From the IMG/VR virus record IMGVR_UViG_3300034198_004474, positions 1 through 62,470 of that record: DNA of 62,470 bases; one strand, given 5' to 3'. Position numbers and translations under genes: made by a program. The number at the start of each line of letters is the position of its first letter. Position 1 is the stretch's first letter. Positions 40,511-48,704 of this stretch are shown one piece after another. Below the pieces are notes generated by a model that was not told the origin of the DNA, did no database searches, and was given only the letters and a program-made list of their open reading frames with translations. This DNA is from a virus.

Positions 40511-41953
40511 ATGGCAGGTACATTATCATTATCACCTACTTACGGATTAACGCCAACACCGCAGAAAATCCCAACAACAACAAACTATATTAAGGATTTC
40601 AATTTCCTTAATCAATACTTACCAGAGCAATATCAAAAAGAATTTGAGCGCTATGGTAACAGAAGCGTAGCATCATTCTTGAGAATGTTAAGCGCAGAGA
40701 TTCCATTTGCATCAGACTTAATCAAATGGTCAGAGCAAGGTCGTTTACACACAAAATACACTGACGTATACACAACTTCAGTAGCAGGCGCAAAAACAGT
40801 TGCTGTACAATTTAGTGCGCAAACTGGTAAACCTGTTAATTTCAGAAAAGGTCAAACAGTTTTAATTTCTCAAAACGCAGGTTCAGCAACAAACAAAGGT
40901 GTTATTACAGATGTTGCTTCAACTGGTTTGACATTTGATGTAGCTTTTTATGAAGCAAACCAAAATATTATAGCAGGTACTTCATCTACAAACTTATGTA
41001 CTGTATTTGTTTATGGCTCAGAGTTCCAAAAAGGTCAAGCAGGAATGGTTGGTAGCTTAGAGGCTCAATCTACATTCTTTGACAACAAGCCAATTATCAT
41101 TAAAGAAAACTATGAAGTTAGTGGTTCTGATATGGCTCAAATCGGATGGGTAGAAGTATCTGACGAAACAGGTGGCGGAGGTTACTTGTGGTATTTAAAA
41201 TCATCTCATGAAACTCGTACTCGTTTTGAAGATTACTTGGAAATGAGCATGGTTGAAGGTAAGCCAGCAGATACTAACTCTGGTGCATATAATGCATTAA
41301 GTCCAACTTTAACACCTGTTACTGGTGGTACTACCGCTCAAACTAGTGCAGGTACTAAGGGTTTATTCTATGAAGTAGAGAACAGAGGTAACGTGTGGAG
41401 CGGTGGTAACCCTAACACATTGAATGACTTCGATGCAGTTATCCAAAGATTAGATAAGCAAGGTGCGATTCAAGAGAATGCAATTTTCTTAAACCGTCAG
41501 TTTAGCTTTGATATTGACGATATGTTAGCAGCTCAAAGCGCAAGCGCTATGGGTGGTTCTAGCTTCGGATTGTTCGATAACGATAAGGATATGGCTTTAA
41601 ACTTAGGTTTTTCTGGTTTCCGTAGAGGTTATGATTTCTACAAAACAGACTGGAAATACTTAAACGATGCTCAAACTCGTGGAGATTTAACAGCAGGTGC
41701 CATAAATGGAGTATTAGTTCCAGCAGGTTCAACTAATGTTTACGACCAAGTTTTAGGCAAAAATGCTAAACGCCCATTCTTACACGTTAGATATCGTAAG
41801 AGTGAAGTTGAAGATAGAAAATATAAATCATGGGTTACAGGTGGTGCAGGTGGTGCAACTACTAGCGATGTAGATAGCATGAAAGTTAATTTCTTATCTG
41901 AAAGAGCACTTTGCGTATTAGGAGCTAATAACTTCTTTATCTTTAAAAACTAA
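40511..41953 (+). CDS. Major capsid protein
   Basis: A 480-residue protein. Codon use is more regular and Gly/Ala/Ser/Thr-rich than in neighbours, as expected for an abundantly made virion protein. It sits after scaffold and before the adaptor genes. The N-terminal region (PEQYQKEFERYGNRSVASFL) and the C-terminal LHVRYRKSEVEDRKYKSW are patterns I associate with HK97-fold capsids of Bacteroidota podoviruses. A strong hairpin follows the stop. Confidence 0.78.
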   Translation: MAGTLSLSPTYGLTPTPQKIPTTTNYIKDFNFLNQYLPEQYQKEFERYGNRSVASFLRMLSAEIPFASDLIKWSEQGRLHTKYTDVYTTSVAGAKTVAVQFSAQTGKPVNFRKGQTVLISQNAGSATNKGVITDVASTGLTFDVAFYEANQNIIAGTSSTNLCTVFVYGSEFQKGQAGMVGSLEAQSTFFDNKPIIIKENYEVSGSDMAQIGWVEVSDETGGGGYLWYLKSSHETRTRFEDYLEMSMVEGKPADTNSGAYNALSPTLTPVTGGTTAQTSAGTKGLFYEVENRGNVWSGGNPNTLNDFDAVIQRLDKQGAIQENAIFLNRQFSFDIDDMLAAQSASAMGGSSFGLFDNDKDMALNLGFSGFRRGYDFYKTDWKYLNDAQTRGDLTAGAINGVLVPAGSTNVYDQVLGKNAKRPFLHVRYRKSEVEDRKYKSWVTGGAGGATTSDVDSMKVNFLSERALCVLGANNFFIFKN

Positions 41954-41962
41954 TAAATAACA

Positions 41963-41998
41963 AATAATGAGTGGCAGGTAATTCTGTCACTCATTATT
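41963..41998 (+). terminator. Strong hairpin after the major capsid gene
   Basis: AATAATGAGTGGCAG (41963-41977) and CTGTCACTCATTATT (41984-41998) pair over 15 positions with one G-T wobble and a six-base loop. It starts ten bases after the stop codon. No T-tract follows, so it may act as a partial terminator or stabilise the capsid mRNA 3' end. Confidence 0.65.
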
Positions 41999-42015
41999 AA
42001 ATTAAATTAAATAAA

Positions 42016-42771
42016 ATGAAATCGACAAAAAAAACACAAGTAGGGAAAGACAAAACTTATGTATTGACAGGCAATAGCTCGCCAATATGTTTCATGTTAC
42101 AATCAAAAAATAGTAGGAGTTCTCCGTTGCTATACTTCGATGAAGAGACTAATGAAAACAGAGCATTAAGATATGCTAAAAATCAGAAGAGTCCATTTGA
42201 AGATGAGCAAGACGGGAACGCAATATTAGAGCATGTAATGTTTGAAGACGGTTCGCTTCATGTTCCATACACAAACCCAACACTACAAAAGTTCTTAGAC
42301 ATCCATCCAGCCAACGGTTCCTTATTTAAAGAGTTAGACCACGAAGCTATAGCAAAGGATGAAAAAGATGCTTTATTAAAAGAGATAGATGCATTGGTAA
42401 CAGCTAAGGGGTTAGAGGTATCGGTTGCAGAGTCTGTTTTAAGGGTGTATGCTGGGGCAAATGTAGACAGCATGACTACGAGTGAAATAAAAAGGGACAT
42501 ATTGATATACGCAAAGAAAAGCCCTAGAGAGTTCTTAGAAGCCTTAGAAGACCCAACGCTAACATTAGACAATACTGTAGCTAGGTCGTTCACTGAAGGC
42601 ATATTTATAACAAAAAACAATGGTAGAGATATCTATTACAACTTAGAAAACAACAAGTTGAAGTTACTGACAATACCTTCTGGAGAGACAGCAGAGCAAG
42701 CATTAAGTGCGTTCTTCTTAACTACAAAGGGACTTGAGGTAATGAAGATGGTTGAAAGTAAGTTGAATTAA
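42016..42771 (+). CDS. Hypothetical virion-region protein
   Basis: A 251-residue protein with a beta-rich N-terminal half (TYVLTGNSSPICFMLQ, then NAILEHVMFEDGSLHVPY) and a helical C-terminal half. It sits between the capsid hairpin and the adaptor genes. A capsid-associated or head-completion role is likely by position. No family recognised. Confidence 0.65.
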   Translation: MKSTKKTQVGKDKTYVLTGNSSPICFMLQSKNSRSSPLLYFDEETNENRALRYAKNQKSPFEDEQDGNAILEHVMFEDGSLHVPYTNPTLQKFLDIHPANGSLFKELDHEAIAKDEKDALLKEIDALVTAKGLEVSVAESVLRVYAGANVDSMTTSEIKRDILIYAKKSPREFLEALEDPTLTLDNTVARSFTEGIFITKNNGRDIYYNLENNKLKLLTIPSGETAEQALSAFFLTTKGLEVMKMVESKLN

Positions 42772-42772
42772 T

Positions 42773-42780
42773 TATCTTTG
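42773..42780 (+). promoter_or_regulatory. Bacteroidota -7 element, TATCTTTG
   Basis: TATCTTTG with a TTG 18 bases upstream (42752-42754), immediately after the preceding stop. It would give a leader of about 30 bases before the gene at 42817. Confidence 0.5.
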
Positions 42781-42816
42781 CGAATAATTTAACAATTTTA
42801 AAAAAAATAAAAAAAA

Positions 42817-43137
42817 ATGAAAAGATTAATTAGTTTTCCTATCGGTACAGCAGGAAATAAAGTGATTGTCGGGGTAGATAATATTGCAACAATTACATTC
42901 CCTACAACATCTACAATGTTTATATTCTATGTTGGTAGTGCTACCTTAAAAACAACTATTACGTTTACAACAGCTGACGCAACTTATGCGTCTCATAATG
43001 CTGTAGTAAAAGCAATTAGTGATGCTTTTGCTATTGGTGCATTTAGTAAAGATAACTTTGCAGTTTATGAACTTCCTACGTTACCTATAGTAAGTGGTAC
43101 AACGCAGCAGGTTCTTACTTCTGTAGCTTACGCTTAA
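42817..43137 (+). CDS. Small beta-rich virion protein candidate
   Basis: A 106-residue Thr/Ser/Ala/Val-rich protein with alternating hydrophobic strands (KVIVGVDNIATITFPT, TMFIFYVG). It has its own promoter and is followed by a perfect terminator, so it is probably a strongly expressed monocistronic gene. Decoration or cement protein is a reasonable guess. No family recognised. Confidence 0.6.
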   Translation: MKRLISFPIGTAGNKVIVGVDNIATITFPTTSTMFIFYVGSATLKTTITFTTADATYASHNAVVKAISDAFAIGAFSKDNFAVYELPTLPIVSGTTQQVLTSVAYA

Positions 43138-43156
43138 TAGTAACACAACAAATTTA

Positions 43157-43193
43157 AAAAAAAATCGCATAATCTTTATGCGATTTTTTTTTA
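43157..43193 (+). terminator. Rho-independent terminator
   Basis: The stem AAAAATCGCATAA (43160-43172) pairs with TTATGCGATTTTT (43176-43188) across a three-base loop, followed by more T residues. The A/T symmetry makes it bidirectional. It ends the small gene at 42817 and is immediately followed by the next promoter. Confidence 0.8.
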
Positions 43194-43194
43194 T

Positions 43195-43202
43195 TATCTT
43201 TG
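43195..43202 (+). promoter_or_regulatory. Bacteroidota -7 element, TATCTTTG
   Basis: TATCTTTG begins right after the terminator T-tract and ends six bases before the ATG at 43209. The TTG inside it is also an in-frame potential start, but the ATG fits the spacing seen elsewhere. Confidence 0.5.
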
Positions 43203-43208
43203 CTGTCT

Positions 43209-44312
43209 ATGATTGATAAAGTTAGACAGTCCGTATTGTATATCCTAAACAAGGATAACAACGGGTATATTACTCCACAGGAGTTCAATCAATATGCAGG
43301 CATGGCACAATTGGATATTTTTAATAAATATTTTGTTGACTATGAAGAAGCAAAACAGCTATTAAAGAATGGTAAAGCAAGCGATAATTATGCTGATACT
43401 GTTAGAAAAATAGAGTATAACATAAATGTTTTTTTAGAAAATATATTAATAAGCAAAGAATCAGATACAGCTACAGCGATTGCCGCAATAAATGCAGGCA
43501 CAATATCAAGTATAGCTTTAACAAATAGTGGTGGAGGTTATTCTTTAGCTCCAAATGTATTTATCGGTAGCTCTGGTTCAGTAGCGTTTGCTGCAAATAC
43601 GAGTGTTGTAAAGGGTGCAATGCTATCTAGTGGAACGAATTTTTTCATCGTAATTACAGCAGGAACTACAGGAGCCAATATCACAAGTTTTGATAAGAAT
43701 AATAACTTTACAAATGGTTCAGCAGTATTAAAGTATGTAACAGTTTCAAATGGAGCTGGTTCAGGAGCGTTAGCAACTGCAAGTATTGATACAAAAGGAA
43801 ATATTTCAAATATTATAATAACAAATGCTGGTTCTGGTTACACATCAGTGCCTACAGTTATTATTGCATCAAAGAGTGCAGGGAAGGGGTATGCATTACC
43901 TTCTGACTGGTTCTTTATTGACAACCTATTTATAGGTAATAATGAAATTCAAAAGGTTAGTCCTAGAGAGTTAGCTCTATTGTTAAAGTCTCCAAGTGTT
44001 TATCCATCTACTGAGTTCCCAGTGTATAACCAGAAGGCATCCTTAGTGGAGGTTTACCCTAGTTCTATAGTATCCGACATAGAGTTAAACTACATTAGAT
44101 ATCCAAAGTATCCAAACTGGACTTACACCTCTATTGCAAATGGAGAACCTATATATAATCCATCTATTTCAGGGTTCCAAGATTTTGAATTATACGATGA
44201 AGAGTTTCCTAAGTTGGTTGCAATTATATTGCAGTATGCAGGTGTTCAAATAAGAGAGACACAGGTCGTACAACTAGAAGCGCAGCGTGAAGCAATGTTA
44301 AACAAAAAATAA
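43209..44312 (+). CDS. Head-tail adaptor protein with inserted G.GY domain
   Basis: A 367-residue protein. The N-terminal part (MIDKVRQSVLYILNKDNNGYITPQEFNQYA) and the C-terminal part (GYALPSDWFFIDNL, PRELALLLKSPSVYPSTEFP, ELNYIRYPKYPNWTY, VAIILQYAGVQIRE) form a continuous family I recognise from Bacteroidota podoviruses. Between them, from about residue 92 to 218, lies an insertion with two G.GY...P motifs (GGGYSLAPNVFIG, GSGYTSVPTVIIA), the same as in the gene at 29258. The inserted domain probably protrudes as a decoration. Confidence 0.7.
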   Translation: MIDKVRQSVLYILNKDNNGYITPQEFNQYAGMAQLDIFNKYFVDYEEAKQLLKNGKASDNYADTVRKIEYNINVFLENILISKESDTATAIAAINAGTISSIALTNSGGGYSLAPNVFIGSSGSVAFAANTSVVKGAMLSSGTNFFIVITAGTTGANITSFDKNNNFTNGSAVLKYVTVSNGAGSGALATASIDTKGNISNIIITNAGSGYTSVPTVIIASKSAGKGYALPSDWFFIDNLFIGNNEIQKVSPRELALLLKSPSVYPSTEFPVYNQKASLVEVYPSSIVSDIELNYIRYPKYPNWTYTSIANGEPIYNPSISGFQDFELYDEEFPKLVAIILQYAGVQIRETQVVQLEAQREAMLNKK

Positions 44313-44317
44313 AAAAA

Positions 44318-45187
44318 ATGCAAGATTCAGTATATTATGGAGATAGTTCAAATTTTGGGAGCTATCAATACCTACCACTAACCGAAATAGTTTCTAATTT
44401 CCTGTTGCAAAGTACAGGAGATAACTTCATTATTAATAATACGAGCAGATTTAGCGTAGTATTTTGTGCGAAGAGAGGGATACAAGAGTTACACTATGAT
44501 GCAGCAAAAGAAACATTGTCATTTGAGGGGGAGGTATCTTCTTCATTAAAAATGGTTATGCCATCTGATTTTGTAAATTATATAAAGGTTTATAGAGAAG
44601 TAAATGGTAATCTAATCCAGCTTGAAGAGTCTAATTCAGTGATAAGCGCTAGAGCAATGCTGAGGGACTCTAAGGGTGATACAATTTACGACTCAAACGG
44701 TAACGCTGTTTTAGTAGACAGCGACTTAGACTTAGCTAGGATTAATGGTGACGCTCAACAGATGTCTCCAGAAGGGTATTTAGGGTGGTTCATTAATAAT
44801 GAGTGGTATTACCCATACAACTATCCTTTGCTTGGCATTGACATGGCTAAGATTGACTTTAACCCTACATTTAGACTAGACAAAAAAGCTGGAGTAATTA
44901 ATTTCTCTAGTGGCATGTCTGGAGAAAAGGTAGTGATAGAATACTTTAGCGATGGGATGAAGGCAGACGATGCAGACATAATGATACATAAAATGGCAGA
45001 GGAGTATCTGTACATGTATATCAAGTGGGCATTGTTAAATGGAAAGAGCGGTATTCCTGAGTATGTTGTGAATAGAGCTAGAAGAGACAAGATGGCTGCA
45101 TTAAGAAACACTAAAATAAGATTAGGTAACAATAGCCCTAGTAAGCTGAAAAAAGCTTTAAGAGGTGCTTTAAATTGGATAAAGTAA
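44318..45187 (+). CDS. Virion adaptor/tail component
   Basis: A 289-residue protein. Its N-terminal part (SNFGSYQYLPLTEIVSNF) and C-terminal helical segment (EEYLYMYIKWALLNGKSGIP, then a basic RRDKMAALRNTKIRL) are patterns seen in the gene after the adaptor in Bacteroidota podoviruses. A role in the head-tail connector is likely. The next gene begins one base after its stop. Confidence 0.65.
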   Translation: MQDSVYYGDSSNFGSYQYLPLTEIVSNFLLQSTGDNFIINNTSRFSVVFCAKRGIQELHYDAAKETLSFEGEVSSSLKMVMPSDFVNYIKVYREVNGNLIQLEESNSVISARAMLRDSKGDTIYDSNGNAVLVDSDLDLARINGDAQQMSPEGYLGWFINNEWYYPYNYPLLGIDMAKIDFNPTFRLDKKAGVINFSSGMSGEKVVIEYFSDGMKADDADIMIHKMAEEYLYMYIKWALLNGKSGIPEYVVNRARRDKMAALRNTKIRLGNNSPSKLKKALRGALNWIK

Positions 45188-45188
45188 T

Positions 45189-48100
45189 ATGAACACAGTA
45201 AATACATTTACAGGAGCAAGAATGAACAAGGATATTGACGCTAGGTTAATTCCTTCAACAGAGTATATAGATGCACTGAATGTAGATGTTATAAATTCTA
45301 CTGATGGTAATAAGAATGGAGTTTTACGAAATTCAAAAGGTAACAGAAGGCTAGAAACGCCAATTGGCACAACGATAGATGTAAAAACAGTGGCAGGTGC
45401 AGCATTGACAAACCCTGTAGTAATAGGAGTTTGTAAGTATGAGCCGAATAATGCTATTTATTGGCTCATAGCCTCCGATACAGAGGATATAATTGTTGAG
45501 TACATAGACAGACCAGATACAGTAAGCGCTGTAACAGCTGGCCTTTATGGCGTTGTTGGAGATATGACTGTGATACTTCGTGCCGCCAAGGCTTCCCCTA
45601 CGACAGCTAGCTTATTGGGGTTTAATAAGAACTACTTAATATCAGGTATAAACTACTTTAATGGGTTCCTATTATGGACAGATAACCTATCTGCACCAAA
45701 AATGGTAAACATTGCAGACGCTAAAAACTGGACTGCAACAAACTTTTCTTGGAACATAGATGACATTATTGTTATTGTCAAGCCTCCTGTAAGTGCGCCT
45801 TCATTATTTTTAAAGAATGATACAAATATAAAAACTAATACAAAGAATAAGTTCTTGTATTTTTCTTATAGATACAAATATGCAAATAGCCGATGGAGTT
45901 CTATGGCACCATTTAGCAAGGTTGGGTTCTTCCCATCTGCATTTGCTTACGACCAAAATTCAGAAGCTAATGTTGGGATGCAGAATATATACAACTCTGT
46001 TGATATAACGGTAAATACTGGCAGTAGACAAGTAACTGATATACAGATATTGTTTAGAGATACGTCATCAAACAATGTTTATATAATTGAGACGATAAAT
46101 AAAGCTCATCCAATACTACAGACAGGTACTATTGCAGACAATACTACGTTTACATACAAGTCTTTTGATAATAATAAAATATATACTGCACTACCAAGCA
46201 GACAACTTACTAGACTATTTGATAATGTTCCGATAAAAGCATTAGCACAAGACATTATAGGTGGCAGATTGATTTATGGTAACTACACTCAATTCTATGA
46301 CCTAAAAACAGATTTTAATAGTTTAGTGTTACCTAACTACACTGTATCTATAAACTCTACCACTATAGCAACTGCCGCTCCTCCTGAACCAAGCTTGAAA
46401 ACAGGTAGAGATTACGAAATAGGACTAATGTATTTAGATGACTATGGGCGCATGAGCACTGTCTTAACATCGCCAAAGAATACAATCCATTTGCCATATA
46501 GTAAGGCTGGGAATAAAAACTCATTAATTCTTGATATAGCACATTTCCCTCCGAAATGGGCTACTAAATATAGAGTTGCAATTAAGCAGTCTAAAGACTC
46601 GTACTATAACATATACCCAAGCGTAGCATATAATGTGGGGACTGGCACTTGGTTTAAAATAAGCAGCAGCGATGTAAACAAAGTCGCAGTAGGGGACTAC
46701 GTTGTTATAAAAACATTGTATACTGGAGTTAGTGGAGATAGCAAGGAATATAAAGTACTAGAAATAGCTTCAAAAAATGCAGGAGATATAGTAAGTGGTA
46801 GTCTTGCAGGCACATACTTAAAGTTAAATTACACGCAATCGATAACAGCTGCTAATTTGTATAGCTTCACTAATACTGGATTTATGTTCAATAGCATGAG
46901 TCCATCTGCCACATCAGGTAATAATCAAGTTGGGTCTTCGTGGATTGTACCTTATACTAAGCCAAGTATGGACTATTCGCCATGTGTGCTATATAGAGCT
47001 AATGGCACATCGTTTAAAGGAGCTTCAAGTGGAGCTGTATATTCAAAGATAAATTCTCCATCTAAAGATATAAGATATATAATAGAATATATTGGCATAG
47101 TTGGGGCATATCATTGTTTAAATTATAGGGAGTTCCCAAGTCAAATAAATATAAATTCAACTCCAATACAATTTAGACATGTTTCAACAGGTAGTCCTGT
47201 AGCTGTTTCTTTACTTTCATCATTCATGTCTGGAACAGTAGGCCAATTATATATCGTTCCAACACACCAATTGCAAGTTGGTGACTCTTGGAGGATTAAT
47301 GTATACTCATTGTTCTTAGGAACAACTATTGGAGGGAATGGTATTAATAGACTAGCATCTGTAGTAAAAACAGACCCAGTAAAACAAGAAATAACAGGAG
47401 GTACTTTAATAGAGTTCCCATTTTTCACTGACGGTACTACAGCATCAAATAGTTTAGTTTCCACTCCTCCACAATCTTTTATAGCTACTAAAACGTATGT
47501 AGATATTCAAGAGTGGTTTTGGGAAGATGGAGCATATTTAACATTTAATCATTTATATCTAAATAATGTATCATTAGGATATAAAAATGTATTTTTTAGG
47601 AATGCATATCCTAATATAAATAATTTCATTTTCCCAATAGACGCAAATCAAATATGGGCAGCTTCAGGGGCAACTTCAAATACAAATGTATTTATGATAG
47701 TAAGCAGTGGTGGCGCTGGGACATTTTCAGCTTCAGTAAATGGCTCGATGCAAATTAGTGTTAAATTAACATACCAAAAAAATGTGTTATGCTTAGAAAC
47801 CGCACCAAAAGATACTGATAGCAAAATATTCCATGAGTGTAGTGAAGATTTTCAAATATATCAAAGCGGATACAACAGATGCCACACAGGGGATATTCAG
47901 AACCAAACAGCAATACAACACGCTCAGTTAACACTCCCTTGGACATTTAATTGCTTTGCTTTTGATAATGGAGTTGAGTCAAACAGAATTAGAGACGACT
48001 TTAATGCACCGACTATGGAGTGGTCTACTAGGGTAAACGCTGTGTCTGAAGACTATGGTCAGCAGATACAGTCTGAGAGCTTAACCTATAGTGGTGTGTA

Positions 48101-48704
48101 CAGAGCTGATAGTAATGTAAACAACTTGAATGAGTTTAATTTATCTATTGGTAACTTTAAAAACCTAGAGAAATCATTCGGCTCCATCCAGAAAATTAAA
48201 TCAAGAGATAATGATTTGATTGTAATACATGAAGACAAAATAACAAAGGTATTGTTTGGTAAAAACTTATTAAGCGACTCAACAGGCGGTGGCACCGTAT
48301 CTTCAGTTCCAGAAGTTTTAGGGACACAAATATCATACGAAGGTAACTACGGTATAAGCAGAGACCCAATGACGTTTAGTGAGTATGCTGGGGACATGTG
48401 GTTTAGTGACGTTCAGAGAGGCGTATTATTAAGACTAAACAATCAAGGGTTATTCCCAATAAGCAAAAATGGTATGCAATCATTTTTTAATACTAGATTT
48501 GCTGCTGATTTCTCTACCAAGAAGATTGGTGCATTTGACCCAGTAAACAAGAGGTATATGTATACAGATACATCTGTAAAGATAACTAAGCAACCAAACA
48601 CTATAATCATTAATTCACCTGTAGTTGACGCTATGGGTAGTTCATTAGGAGGCTTTTTGAACAACCCAATACTTTCGTCTTCAAACAACAACCCAATACC
48701 ATAA
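45189..48704 (+). CDS. Large tail/stabilisation protein (P22 gp10-like)
   Basis: An 1171-residue protein. The opening pattern GARMNKDIDARLIPSTEYIDA and the following LNVDVI, then N..G..RN.KGN resembles phage stabilisation proteins that build the tail base. Repeated strand-rich blocks, including a middle segment with QLTRLFDNVPIKA, suggest propeller-like repeats. The position after adaptors and before the BACON protein supports a tail hub. It is the largest structural gene besides the giant one. Confidence 0.65.
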   Translation: MNTVNTFTGARMNKDIDARLIPSTEYIDALNVDVINSTDGNKNGVLRNSKGNRRLETPIGTTIDVKTVAGAALTNPVVIGVCKYEPNNAIYWLIASDTEDIIVEYIDRPDTVSAVTAGLYGVVGDMTVILRAAKASPTTASLLGFNKNYLISGINYFNGFLLWTDNLSAPKMVNIADAKNWTATNFSWNIDDIIVIVKPPVSAPSLFLKNDTNIKTNTKNKFLYFSYRYKYANSRWSSMAPFSKVGFFPSAFAYDQNSEANVGMQNIYNSVDITVNTGSRQVTDIQILFRDTSSNNVYIIETINKAHPILQTGTIADNTTFTYKSFDNNKIYTALPSRQLTRLFDNVPIKALAQDIIGGRLIYGNYTQFYDLKTDFNSLVLPNYTVSINSTTIATAAPPEPSLKTGRDYEIGLMYLDDYGRMSTVLTSPKNTIHLPYSKAGNKNSLILDIAHFPPKWATKYRVAIKQSKDSYYNIYPSVAYNVGTGTWFKISSSDVNKVAVGDYVVIKTLYTGVSGDSKEYKVLEIASKNAGDIVSGSLAGTYLKLNYTQSITAANLYSFTNTGFMFNSMSPSATSGNNQVGSSWIVPYTKPSMDYSPCVLYRANGTSFKGASSGAVYSKINSPSKDIRYIIEYIGIVGAYHCLNYREFPSQININSTPIQFRHVSTGSPVAVSLLSSFMSGTVGQLYIVPTHQLQVGDSWRINVYSLFLGTTIGGNGINRLASVVKTDPVKQEITGGTLIEFPFFTDGTTASNSLVSTPPQSFIATKTYVDIQEWFWEDGAYLTFNHLYLNNVSLGYKNVFFRNAYPNINNFIFPIDANQIWAASGATSNTNVFMIVSSGGAGTFSASVNGSMQISVKLTYQKNVLCLETAPKDTDSKIFHECSEDFQIYQSGYNRCHTGDIQNQTAIQHAQLTLPWTFNCFAFDNGVESNRIRDDFNAPTMEWSTRVNAVSEDYGQQIQSESLTYSGVYRADSNVNNLNEFNLSIGNFKNLEKSFGSIQKIKSRDNDLIVIHEDKITKVLFGKNLLSDSTGGGTVSSVPEVLGTQISYEGNYGISRDPMTFSEYAGDMWFSDVQRGVLLRLNNQGLFPISKNGMQSFFNTRFAADFSTKKIGAFDPVNKRYMYTDTSVKITKQPNTIIINSPVVDAMGSSLGGFLNNPILSSSNNNPIP

